Of a stretch of DNA of 64,000 nucleotides, positions 1 through 7,876 are shown piece after piece. Source of the DNA: Hyphomicrobium_A sp963817485 (GTDB lineage Bacteria; Pseudomonadota; Alphaproteobacteria; Rhizobiales; Hyphomicrobiaceae); the NCBI GenBank assembly GCA_963817485.1, contig CAWFOR010000027.1:23026-87025 (forward strand), written 5' to 3'. Made by a program: the position numbers and the translations under genes. The notes below the pieces were generated by a model. It worked only from the letters and a program-made list of their open reading frames with translations, was not told the DNA's origin and searched no databases. Within the stretch, counting starts at the first letter, position 1. Each line of letters starts with the position of its first letter.

Positions 1-545
1 TGCGTGCTCTCCAGCGCGTGGCCGCGCGGGACGACCACGGCGTGGTGCCAGGAATAATAGGGAAAGGCCACGAGATCGGGTGTCTCGATCAGCGCCTCGG
101 TGGCGACGCCGATGTCGGCCTGCCCGTCGAGCAGCATGCTGGCGATTTCCTTCGGGCTCGACTGGTGCAGCACGAGGCGCACCTTCGGAAACGCCTTCTT
201 GAATTTCGCGATTGCCGGCGGCAGCGCGTAGCGCGCCTGTGTGTGCGTGGTCGCGACGATGAGCTCGCCCTGGTCGCTTTTTGAGAACTGCTCGGCGAGG
301 CGCTTGATGTTCTTGGCGTCGAGCAGCATGCGCTCGACGATGACGACGAGCTCCTGGCCGGGCTCGGTCATGCCGAGGAGACGCTTGCCGCGGCGGACGA
401 ACAGCTCCACGCCGAGTTCGTCCTCGAGGTCCTTGATGTGCTTGCTCACGCCCGACTGCGACGTGTAGAGCGCGTTGGCGACCTCGGTTAAATTGAAGTT
501 GCGGCGAACGGTTTCGCGAATAATCCGAAGCTGCTGGAAGTTCAC
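1..545 (-). CDS. cysB: CysB-type LysR transcriptional regulator (3' part, cut by window edge)
   Basis: This is the N-terminal 181 residues of a LysR-family regulator; the rest lies left of the window. The N-terminus reads VNFQQLRIIRETVRRNFNLT, followed by the helix-turn-helix around TSQSGVSKHIKDLEDELGVE and the start of the co-inducer domain, a pattern typical of CysB/Cbl. Known CysB proteins activate sulfate uptake and cysteine synthesis in response to N-acetylserine. The start is a GTG whose GTGA overlaps the cysA stop, so it is translationally coupled as the last seen gene of cysTWA. Placing the regulator in the transporter operon suggests it controls that operon. CysB versus the close relative Cbl cannot be settled without the C-terminus. 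Confidence 0.85.
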   Translation of the reverse strand, partial: MNFQQLRIIRETVRRNFNLTEVANALYTSQSGVSKHIKDLEDELGVELFVRRGKRLLGMTEPGQELVVIVERMLLDAKNIKRLAEQFSKSDQGELIVATTHTQARYALPPAIAKFKKAFPKVRLVLHQSSPKEIASMLLDGQADIGVATEALIETPDLVAFPYYSWHHAVVVPRGHALEST

Positions 546-1633
546 GAGCGCGCTCCGCGTTCAAACACGCGCAGGCGCCCACTGACGAGGCGCACGGGCT
601 GGCCCGTCGCGAGGTTTAGCTCGGTGAGCTTCTGCGGCGTCAGCTCCACCTCGAAATACTGGGGCGCATGCGGCGGGCTCGCGCCGTTGAGAGCGGCAAG
701 CTCCACGCGCGCGACCGCGCCGAGCCGCATGATGCGCTGCACCTTCGCGGCGATGCCAACGGGAGAGCCCACCTGCTCCGGGATGATGTCGATCTCGTGC
801 GGACGTGCGAAGGCAACGACCTCCTTGCCTTCGACCAAGGCTCCGTTGGCATTGGGGAGCACGTCGTTGCCGATGCGCAGGTGCGAGCCCTCTACGCGGC
901 CGCTGAACTCGTTGACGGCGCCGAGGAAGGAATAGACGAACGGCGTTGCCGGGTTGGCGTAGACGTCGCGGACGCTGCCGGCCTGTTCCACCTTGCCCTT
1001 GTTCATGAGCACGAGCTGGTCGGCAAGCTCGAGCGCTTCCTCCTGATCGTGGGTGACGAACAGGGAGGTGATGTGCAGCTCCTCGTGCAGGCGGCGGAGC
1101 CAGCGGCGCAGCTCCTTGCGCACCTTGGCATCGAGCGCGCCGAACGGCTCGTCGAGCAGCAGCACGCGCGGCTCGACCGCGAGCGCGCGCGCAAGCGCAA
1201 TGCGCTGGCGCTGGCCACCGGAGAGCTGCGAGGGGTAACGCTCGGCCTGCCAATCGAGCTGCACGAGTTCCAGGAGTTGGTGCACTCGGCGGCGAATTTC
1301 GGCCTCGGGCGGCCGCTCCCGTCCGCTTTTGACACGCAACCCGAAGGCGACGTTCTCGAACACGGTGAGATGGCGGAAGAGGGCGTAGTGCTGGAACACG
1401 AAGCCGACCTGGCGCTGGCGCACATGCTTGTCCGAGGTGTCCTCGCCATCGACGATGATCTTGCCCGAATCCGCAAAGTCGAGCCCGGCGATGATGCGCA
1501 GGAGCGTCGTCTTTCCGCACCCCGAAGGGCCGAGCAGCGCCACGAGCTGGCCCGTGGGGATGTCGATGCTCACCCCGTCGAGCGCGACGAAGCGGCCGAA
1601 GGACTTGCGGATGTTTTGAACTTCGATGGTCAT
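542..1633 (-). CDS. cysA: Sulfate/thiosulfate ABC transporter ATP-binding protein CysA
   Basis: A 363-residue ABC ATPase that energises sulfate/thiosulfate import at the inner membrane. Visible motifs are Walker A GPSGCGKTTLL near residue 32, the signature LSGGQRQR near 135, Walker B VLLLDEPF, and the H-loop FVTHDQEEAL. A C-terminal TOBE-like regulatory domain covers about residues 240-355. The ATG at 1633 was chosen because it overlaps the cysW stop as ATGA and gives the usual CysA N-terminus MTIEVQNIRKSFG. A longer in-frame start at 1675 would run into cysW. It sits between cysW and the CysB-type gene in one operon. Confidence 0.95.
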   Translation of the reverse strand: MTIEVQNIRKSFGRFVALDGVSIDIPTGQLVALLGPSGCGKTTLLRIIAGLDFADSGKIIVDGEDTSDKHVRQRQVGFVFQHYALFRHLTVFENVAFGLRVKSGRERPPEAEIRRRVHQLLELVQLDWQAERYPSQLSGGQRQRIALARALAVEPRVLLLDEPFGALDAKVRKELRRWLRRLHEELHITSLFVTHDQEEALELADQLVLMNKGKVEQAGSVRDVYANPATPFVYSFLGAVNEFSGRVEGSHLRIGNDVLPNANGALVEGKEVVAFARPHEIDIIPEQVGSPVGIAAKVQRIMRLGAVARVELAALNGASPPHAPQYFEVELTPQKLTELNLATGQPVRLVSGRLRVFERGARS

Positions 1634-2529
1634 GCGGCTTCTTCTATCTCGACGACGCTGCTGCCGGCTCGCCACTCGATCATAGTCTTGATCACGAGCG
1701 TCACCAAGGCGAGGAGTGCCAAGAGCGACGCGACCGCGAAGGCGGCGGCGAAATTATACTCGTTGTAAAGGATCTCGACGTGCAAGGGCATCGTATTGGT
1801 CAGGCCGCGGATATGGCCGGAAACGACCGAGACGGCGCCGAACTCGCCCATGGCGCGAGCGTTGCAGAGTATCACGCCGTAAAGCAGGCCCCATTTGATG
1901 TTGGGGAGCGTCACCCGGGTGAACGTCTGCCAGCCGGAGGCGCCGAGCACGAGTGCTGCTTCCTCCTCGTCGCGTCCCTGTGCCTGCATGAGCGGGATGA
2001 GCTCGCGGGCGACGAACGGCACAGTCACGAAGATGGTGGCCAGCACGATGCCGGGAACGGCGAAGATGATCTTTATGTCGTGCTCATAGAGCCATGGACC
2101 AAACCAGCCTTGCGCGCCGAATACGAGCACGTAGACGAGGCCGGCGATGACGGGCGAGACGGAGAAGGGCAGATCGATCAGCGTGATCAGCAGCTGCTTG
2201 CCGCGGAAATCGTGCTTGGCGACCGCCCATGCGGCGGCGATGCCGAACAGCACGTTGAGCGGGACGGCGATTGCCGCCGCGAGCAGCGTCAGGCGGATGG
2301 AGGAGAGCGCATCCGGCTGCGTGATCGCTGCGATGTAGGCGGCCCATCCCTTGCGCAAAGCCTCGGAGAACACGGCGAGGAGGGGTAGCACCAGGAAGGT
2401 CACGAAGAACGTGAGCGACACTGCGATGATGATCCACTTTACGAGGACCGGCTCGCGCGCGGCCGCGCTCTCCTCAAAGCGCGTGTTGCGCGAGCGGGCG
2501 GCAGCGAAGGTGGGTGCGACGGAAGCCAT
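1630..2529 (-). CDS. cysW: Sulfate ABC transporter permease CysW
   Basis: A 299-residue inner-membrane permease with about six membrane segments, beginning with a cytoplasmic tail and a first segment near residues 32-55. The permease (EAA-type) coupling loop is visible as EEAALVLGASGWQTFTRVTL. Together with CysT it forms the sulfate channel driven by CysA. Its ATG directly abuts the cysT stop, and its own stop overlaps the cysA start, so the three genes form a tight operon. CysW is separated from CysT by gene order (second permease before cysA) and by its hydrophilic N-terminal extension. Confidence 0.93.
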   Translation of the reverse strand: MASVAPTFAAARSRNTRFEESAAAREPVLVKWIIIAVSLTFFVTFLVLPLLAVFSEALRKGWAAYIAAITQPDALSSIRLTLLAAAIAVPLNVLFGIAAAWAVAKHDFRGKQLLITLIDLPFSVSPVIAGLVYVLVFGAQGWFGPWLYEHDIKIIFAVPGIVLATIFVTVPFVARELIPLMQAQGRDEEEAALVLGASGWQTFTRVTLPNIKWGLLYGVILCNARAMGEFGAVSVVSGHIRGLTNTMPLHVEILYNEYNFAAAFAVASLLALLALVTLVIKTMIEWRAGSSVVEIEEAA

Positions 2530-3384
2530 CTAGCGCGCCCTCTCGCTCGAGCGCGCGCTCCAGGCCTGCAGGCCGTTGATGATGAGCAGCAGGATGAACG
2601 AGATGATCAGCATGACGGCCGCGACCGCGGTGGCGCCGGCATAGTCGTACTGCTCGAGCTTGGTGATGATGATGAGCGGCGTGATCTCCGACACCATCGG
2701 AATATTGCCGGCGATGAAGATGACCGAGCCGTACTCGCCGACCGCGCGTGCGAACGCGAGCGCAAAGCCCGTGAGCAGGGCCGGGGCCAGCATCGGCAGC
2801 ACCACGCGGCGGAACGTCTGCACCCGCGTCGCGCCGAGACTTGCGGCGGCCTCCTCGAACTCGAGGTCGAGGTCTTCCAGCACCGGCTGCACCGTGCGCA
2901 CGACGAACGGCACGCCGATGAAAATGAGCGCCACGAGCACGCCGAGCGGTGTGAAGGCGACGTCGATGCCGATCTGCGTGAGGTATTGGCCGAGCCAGCC
3001 GTTCTTGGCGTAGAGCGCGGTGAGCGCGATACCGGCGACGGCGGTCGGCAGCGCAAAAGGCAGGTCGATCAGCGCATCGACGATGCGCCGGCCGGGAAAG
3101 CTGTAGCGCACGAGCGTCCAGGCCAGCATCAGCCCGAACACGACGTTGATGGCGGCCGCCAGCAGAGAGGCACCAAAGCTTAGCTTATAGGAGGCGACTA
3201 CGCGCGCGGACGTGGCAGCGTGCCAGAAGCCCTCCGGCCCCAGCGTGGAGGCTTTGAAGAACACCGCCGAAAGCGGGATCAGCACGATGAGCGACAGGTA
3301 GCCGAGCGTGACCCCCATCGACAGGCCGAAGCCCGGAAGTACCCTGCGCACTTTCGTCCGCTGCATGGCGCGCCTCATCACCAC
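2530..3384 (-). CDS. cysT: Sulfate ABC transporter permease CysT (CysU)
   Basis: A 284-residue permease, first gene of the cysTWA operon. Six hydrophobic segments and the coupling loop FEEAAASLGATRVQTFRRVV are visible. With CysW it forms the sulfate/thiosulfate translocation pore. Three starts lie close together at 3384, 3378 and 3366. The ATG at 3366 has GAGG about six bases upstream and may be the true one. No gene for a periplasmic sulfate-binding protein (Sbp/CysP) is adjacent, so the binding component must be encoded elsewhere. The 331-base stretch upstream is the likely promoter and leader region. Confidence 0.92.
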   Translation of the reverse strand: MVMRRAMQRTKVRRVLPGFGLSMGVTLGYLSLIVLIPLSAVFFKASTLGPEGFWHAATSARVVASYKLSFGASLLAAAINVVFGLMLAWTLVRYSFPGRRIVDALIDLPFALPTAVAGIALTALYAKNGWLGQYLTQIGIDVAFTPLGVLVALIFIGVPFVVRTVQPVLEDLDLEFEEAAASLGATRVQTFRRVVLPMLAPALLTGFALAFARAVGEYGSVIFIAGNIPMVSEITPLIIITKLEQYDYAGATAVAAVMLIISFILLLIINGLQAWSARSSERAR

Positions 3385-3715
3385 CCCGGATGGACCACGC
3401 TGCTTGCGTCAAGAGACTTGGGCCGAAGCGACACGGTCGGATGCCAGCCGCAACGGGGCGCGTCGACGCGTGATCGGCATCGACGGCTCGCTTATGGTTA
3501 GCGGTCGGAACCTAATGAGGCCTCTGCTCGGGGCGAACCACGAAGATGTGATTTCTATATTCGCCCCGCTGATAAGGGGCGGGGAGCCCTGCGTTAGCGG
3601 GCTCTATCGAGTGCGGTTAGGAAGTCGCGGCCACTCTCGGCGCGCGCGTTTGGCCATGCCGCGTCTGCTCAAGCGAGCGCCGCGGAGAGGTCCTTAACCA
3701 TACAGGACGCCGACC
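3385..3715. other. Intergenic leader/promoter region upstream of cysT with competing hairpins
   Basis: No gene is seen here. On either strand the DNA can form CGCCCC(3562-3567)/GGGGCG(3576-3581) and GAGCCC(3584-3589)/GGGCTC(3599-3604). An alternative pairing CCCGCT(3565-3570)/AGCGGG(3596-3601) would exclude both. For the minus-strand transcript this lies roughly 180-220 bases upstream of cysT. It could be a metC terminator, an attenuator-like leader, or chance in G+C-rich DNA. No recognisable SAM riboswitch core was found. Confidence 0.4.
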
Positions 3716-4903
3716 TCAGCCGGCGGCGGCGAGGCGCTGAAATCCGGCCGCGAGATCGGCTTTCAGGTCGTCGACGTCCTCGAGCCCGATGTGCAGGCGC
3801 AGCGCGGGGCCCTCGGCCTGCCAGCGCGTGGCCGAGCGGTAGCCGCTCGGATCGAAGGGGATGACGAGGCTTTCATATCCGCCCCACGAAAAGCCCATGC
3901 CGAAGAGTTCCAAGCCATTGAGCATGGCCGCCAGCGCCGGCTGGCCGACCGGTTTTAGGATCACCGAGAAGAGCCCGCTCGCGCCTAGAAAATCGCGCTT
4001 CCAGATCGCGTGCTGCGGGTGGCTCGGCAGGCCGGGGTGCAAGACGCGTGCGACCTCGGGGCGCCCCTCGAGCCAGCGCGCGATCTCGAACCCCGCGCGC
4101 TGGTGCTGCGCCAGACGGGTTGCGAGCGTGCGCAGGCCGCGCATGCCGAGATAGGTCTCCTCCGAGCCGGGGCAGACGCCCAGCAGCTCCTTGGCGCGAG
4201 CGACGTGCTTTTGCGCGCGCTCATTCGATGTGATGGCGCCGAGCATCGCGTCGGCATGCCCCACGATGTACTTCGTCGCCGCGTCGATCGCCACGTCGAC
4301 GCCGTGGTCGAAGGGGCGGAAGTAGAGCGGCGTAGCCCAGGTGTTGTCGAGCAGGAGCCACAGCTCGTGCTTCTTGGCGACCTTGGAGATGGCCGGGATG
4401 TCCTGCACCTCGAAGGTTTGCGAACCGGGGCTCTCAGTGAAGATGAGCCGCGTGTTCTTCCGCACGAGCTTCTCGATGCCGGCGCCGACGAGCGGGTCGT
4501 AGTAGGTTGTCTCCACGCCGAGCTTTGCCAAGAGCCGGTCGCAGAAGTTGCGTGTCGGTGCGTAGACGCTGTCGGAGACGAGGATGTGATCGCCAAACTC
4601 GACGAAGGCGAAGATCGACGTGCTCACCGCCTGATAGCCCGATGCCGTGAGCACGGTTGCCGCTCCGCCTGCGACCGTGGCGATCGCCTCCTCGAGCGCG
4701 CGCACGGTAGGTGTGCCGGAGCGTCCGTACGTGTACGCCTGATCGCGCTTCAGAAGCTTCTCGACGGTTGGAAAAAGCACGGTCGAGCCGCGATAGACGG
4801 GCGGGTTCACGAAGCCGTGGCAGGCATGCGGATCGCGGCCCGAGTGAACGACCTCGGTGGCCGGTTTGCGCCGGCGCGACGGTTTCTTGTCTGAGGGTGA
4901 CAT
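3716..4903 (-). CDS. metC: Cystathionine beta-lyase (PLP-dependent Cys/Met metabolism family)
   Basis: A 395-residue cytoplasmic enzyme of the Cys/Met-metabolism PLP family. It probably cleaves cystathionine to homocysteine, pyruvate and ammonia in methionine synthesis. Visible features include the substrate/PLP region YTYGRSGTPTVRALEEAIA near residue 58, DNTWATPLYFRPFDHGVD, and the PLP-lysine segment DAATKYIVGHADAMLGA. The C-terminal SWGGYESLVIPF is typical of the MetC branch. Length fits the family. It is encoded beside sulfate uptake genes and divergent from an AapJ-like gene, a neighbourhood also known in other Rhizobiales. A gamma-synthase or methionine gamma-lyase role is less likely but not excluded. 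Confidence 0.9.
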   Translation of the reverse strand: MSPSDKKPSRRRKPATEVVHSGRDPHACHGFVNPPVYRGSTVLFPTVEKLLKRDQAYTYGRSGTPTVRALEEAIATVAGGAATVLTASGYQAVSTSIFAFVEFGDHILVSDSVYAPTRNFCDRLLAKLGVETTYYDPLVGAGIEKLVRKNTRLIFTESPGSQTFEVQDIPAISKVAKKHELWLLLDNTWATPLYFRPFDHGVDVAIDAATKYIVGHADAMLGAITSNERAQKHVARAKELLGVCPGSEETYLGMRGLRTLATRLAQHQRAGFEIARWLEGRPEVARVLHPGLPSHPQHAIWKRDFLGASGLFSVILKPVGQPALAAMLNGLELFGMGFSWGGYESLVIPFDPSGYRSATRWQAEGPALRLHIGLEDVDDLKADLAAGFQRLAAAG

Positions 4904-5100
4904 CGGGCGGATCCTGATCGCCGCGGCAGGTGGCCCGTGTGACGCAACTTTGCCCTTCGGTCAAGGTCTTGACCCGACGGCGTTTACGCGGGATTGGTGC
5001 GCCTCACTTGGCGCGCTCCCTCAGCCTTTACCCTCCGCGCGACTTGCAGCGGGTGTCGCTTGCACCCCGCTCGCCGCGGTTCCAGACTGATTGCGATGTG

Positions 5101-6150
5101 ATGACAAAGCACTACCAGTCCCGCTGGCTAATATCCGCTGTTTTGGTGGCGGGCATGCTTCTCCCGGCGTCCAGGCCGGCAGGCGCCGCCGCCGGACCCG
5201 GTACGACGCTGGACACGATCCGGGCGCGCGGGAACGTCCTGTGCGGGATCAGCGAGCCGGAGCCGGGCTTCTCCGAGATCAACGAAGCACGGGTGCGGTC
5301 GGGGCTCGACGTGGAGTTTTGCACCGCGCTCGCTGCCGCCGTCTTCGGCTCCAAGGACGCCGTGAAGTACTGGCCGTTGTCCCCCAACGACCGTTTCAAG
5401 GCGCTACAGTCGGGCGATGTCGATGTGCTCTCGCGCGGCGCGACCTGGACCCTGAGCCGCGACACCGAGCTCGGGGCCCGCTTTGCCGGCGTTCTCTACT
5501 ATGACGGCCAGGGTTTCCTGACGCGGCGCGGCAACGCGGTCGCGAGCGTGCTGGAGCTGTCGGGCGCTTCCATCTGCGCGCTTCCAGGTCCGATGGGCGA
5601 GCAGGGGGTTGCGGATTTCTTCAGTGCGCAGCGCATGCGCTACCAGATGGTGACGCAGGCGCATTGGGACGATGTGGTCAAGGCCTACGCGGCGGGGGAC
5701 TGCACGGTGCTGTCGGGCGACGTCTCGATGCTGGCGGTTGCGCGCGCGAAGATGAAGCAGCCGGCCGATCACATGATCCTGCCCGAGCTCATCACCAAGG
5801 AGCCGGCGGGACCTGCCGTGCGCCAGGACGACGCGCAATGGTTCGCCGTGGTGCGCTGGACGCTGATGGCGCTCATCGAGGCGGAGGAGCTCGGCATCAC
5901 CAGCGCCAACGTCGATGCCATGCGCGCCTCCAATGCGCCCGAGGTGCGCCGCTTCCTTGGCCTGGAGGCGAACCTCGGACAGGCGCTCGGATTGCCGCGC
6001 GACTGGGCCTACCAGGTCGTCAAGAACGTCGGCAACTACGGCGAGATCTTCGACCGCACGCTGGGCGCCAAATCCAACTTGAAGATCGCCCGTGGTCTCA
6101 ACAACCTATGGACCAAGGGCGGTCTGATGTATGCGATGCCGTTCCGATGA
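5101..6150 (+). CDS. AapJ-like periplasmic L-amino-acid-binding protein
   Basis: A 349-residue exported solute-binding protein with a signal peptide (residues about 1-30, ending PAGAAAG). It resembles AapJ, the binding protein of the general L-amino-acid ABC transporter. Conserved stretches include TTLDTIRARGNVLCGISE, VDVLSRGATWTLSRDTELG, YYDGQGFL, PAVRQDDAQWFAVVRWTL and the C-terminal ARGLNNLWTKGGLMYAMPFR. The ATG at 5101 gives a clean signal peptide; the longer in-frame ORF from 4930 does not. In many relatives aapJ is followed by aapQMP, but here only an unrelated membrane protein follows, so this may be an orphan or duplicated binding protein. Confidence 0.88.
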   Translation: MTKHYQSRWLISAVLVAGMLLPASRPAGAAAGPGTTLDTIRARGNVLCGISEPEPGFSEINEARVRSGLDVEFCTALAAAVFGSKDAVKYWPLSPNDRFKALQSGDVDVLSRGATWTLSRDTELGARFAGVLYYDGQGFLTRRGNAVASVLELSGASICALPGPMGEQGVADFFSAQRMRYQMVTQAHWDDVVKAYAAGDCTVLSGDVSMLAVARAKMKQPADHMILPELITKEPAGPAVRQDDAQWFAVVRWTLMALIEAEELGITSANVDAMRASNAPEVRRFLGLEANLGQALGLPRDWAYQVVKNVGNYGEIFDRTLGAKSNLKIARGLNNLWTKGGLMYAMPFR

Positions 6151-6204
6151 GGCGCGCGCATGCCTTCGCCCGAGGCTAGGTCATAGAGCGCAGAGGTTGC
6201 CCGG

Positions 6205-6753
6205 ATGAAGGAGCTGCTCGCGCAGCAGGTTGGCCTCGCCGTGGCGCTTGCCGGGCTTGCGGCCCTGGTGCTGCTGGTACTCTTGTTCGCGAGCGCGCGG
6301 CGGCGAAGCGCCCGCAAGCAGCAGCCCGTCGCACGACCCGCGACCGCGGCGGCGCCTGCGGCCCCAACGCCGAAGGCGAAGGTCGACCCTGCCGCTCTAC
6401 TTGCCGCCATACATGAAGCCGAGGCGATGGGTCAGCGCGACCGCTTGCCGGGCCTCTATCTGTCGCTTGCGCAATGTCGATTTGAGGCGGGGGGCAGCTC
6501 GGAGGCCGAGGAGCTCTTGCGCAAATGCATCCTCGGCGCCGGAGCCGCGCGCCACAAGGCCACACATGCCAAGGCGCGGCTCGCGCTGGGCGACCTCGCT
6601 CACGCCGGCGGTGATCCAACCACCGCCTGCGAGCACTGGCAGATCGCGCGCGCACTGTTCCATGAATTGAGGCAGGTAGAGGACCACGCGGAGGCCGAGC
6701 AGCGCATGCTGCGCAACGGCTGCCCGACCGATTGGGTGCTTACCGACTTTTGA
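6205..6753 (+). CDS. Membrane-anchored helical (TPR-like) protein of unknown function
   Basis: A 182-residue protein with one N-terminal membrane segment (about residues 10-28), a basic stop-transfer stretch RRRSARKQQ, an Ala/Pro-rich linker (about 38-58) and a helical part. The helical part resembles degenerate TPR repeats (LYLSLAQCRFEAGGSSEAEE; LALGDLAHAGGDPTTACEHW). The C-terminal domain should face the cytoplasm. It starts 54 bases after the AapJ-like gene on the same strand, so cotranscription is possible. A GAGG sits nine bases before the ATG. I do not recognise a named family. Confidence 0.7.
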   Translation: MKELLAQQVGLAVALAGLAALVLLVLLFASARRRSARKQQPVARPATAAAPAAPTPKAKVDPAALLAAIHEAEAMGQRDRLPGLYLSLAQCRFEAGGSSEAEELLRKCILGAGAARHKATHAKARLALGDLAHAGGDPTTACEHWQIARALFHELRQVEDHAEAEQRMLRNGCPTDWVLTDF

Positions 6754-6770
6754 GGGAAGGGGCCGTGCGC

Positions 6771-7784
6771 TCAGCGCATCAGCACCTCGACCTGCGTCGC
6801 CTCGCCGTCCGCAACCGTGAAGTCGCGCTTGAACGCGCGCGTGCCGGATTTGGCGATGACCGTATAGCTGCCGGGTGCGATAATGTGAGTGGGCAACGCG
6901 CCGACGCTGCGTTTGACGACCTCGCCATCGGCCGTCTGTACCGTCCACTGCGTATCGGGCAGCGCCTCGCCGCCCTCGCGGGCGACGAGCTTGAAGGTCA
7001 CGCGCGCGGCCGAGTGCGAGACGGTGGCCTCCGACAGCTTGCCGGCCTCGACCGTCACGTCCGCCTCCACTTGGGCATTGGCATCGCCGTAGGTCGACAC
7101 GATGCGGTAGATGCCGGCGTTGAGCCGGATGACGACGTCCGGCTTCACGGCACCGACGACCTTGGTGCGGTTGTCGGATTGATCGCGCTCACCGGAATAG
7201 ATGTCGTAGCTGACGGCGTTAGCAGCGGGCGCGGCGCCGTCGACCAGCACCTTGACGCGGAGGCCGCCGGCGTTGAGCACGAACCTCTCGCTCATAGTCG
7301 CGCCGGGGGCGACCGTGATCCTGCGCGTGACGTCGGCACGCCCGAAGGCGGCATTGACGATGTAGTCGCCGGGCTTGAGGCTGACCGTCGGGCTCGCGTC
7401 GCTCTTGGTCATCAACAGCTTCGTCTCGTTCTTCTTGCCGGGTATCGGCTGGTAGATCCGCCACGCCAGCCCCTGATCGATGCGCTGGCCATCGACCGTC
7501 AGCAGCGCGACGAGATTGACCTGCGCGGGCGCGTTCGATTCCGGTGCCGCTTCGCCCGCGGTTCGCGGAACGACGGTCGTGTTGGCCGGCACCGTGACGG
7601 TTGCGGGCGGGTCGCCCGGCCCCGCTTCATCGCTCGACGGCGGCAACCCTCCGCGTAGCGTGACTCCGGGCTGCCATTGCCCTTGGTCCTGCGCCAGCGC
7701 CGCTAAGGGAAGCGCAAACGACAGCAGGATCGCCGGCGCAGAGCGCGCGATTGCGTGCACGAGGCGGTTCAAGGGTAGTGTCAT
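6771..7784 (-). CDS. Exported repeat protein, paralogue of the repeats in the adjacent VWA protein
   Basis: A 337-residue secreted or periplasmic protein. The signal peptide is clear (hydrophobic residues 15-29, ending ALAQDQ), which fixes the ATG at 7784 rather than the longer ORF from 7880. The rest consists of about three immunoglobulin-like or carboxypeptidase-regulatory-like repeats, each with a W-x-I/V-Y/x, V-x-L-x-P-G-x-Y-x-V pattern (for example SLKPGDYIVNAAFG, APGSYTVIAKSG). The same repeats form the C-terminal two thirds of the neighbouring VWA protein, but this copy lacks a VWA domain. The two genes are on the same strand 92 bases apart and likely share an operon. Function unknown. 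Confidence 0.75.
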   Translation of the reverse strand: MTLPLNRLVHAIARSAPAILLSFALPLAALAQDQGQWQPGVTLRGGLPPSSDEAGPGDPPATVTVPANTTVVPRTAGEAAPESNAPAQVNLVALLTVDGQRIDQGLAWRIYQPIPGKKNETKLLMTKSDASPTVSLKPGDYIVNAAFGRADVTRRITVAPGATMSERFVLNAGGLRVKVLVDGAAPAANAVSYDIYSGERDQSDNRTKVVGAVKPDVVIRLNAGIYRIVSTYGDANAQVEADVTVEAGKLSEATVSHSAARVTFKLVAREGGEALPDTQWTVQTADGEVVKRSVGALPTHIIAPGSYTVIAKSGTRAFKRDFTVADGEATQVEVLMR

Positions 7785-7876
7785 CACGGGTTGGTCCAAA
7801 GCTTCACTCGGCCGGTGATACGCTTTTACCCAACACGGACAACGAGAATGTTCGAAATATGGCTGACGGCGCGCGA

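Noticed and set aside
668..1768. A 366-codon plus-strand frame opposite cysA
   Set aside because: Antisense shadow of cysA without recognisable motifs.
3507..3532. Further GGAAC boxes (for example at 3507, 27956 and 28134) as EcfG promoters
   Set aside because: No GTT occurs at the required 16 or 17 base spacing from these boxes.
3385..3715. SAM riboswitch between metC and cysT
   Set aside because: The position and sulfur context invited a check, but no conserved SAM-I or SAM-II core could be matched by eye; only simple hairpins are visible.
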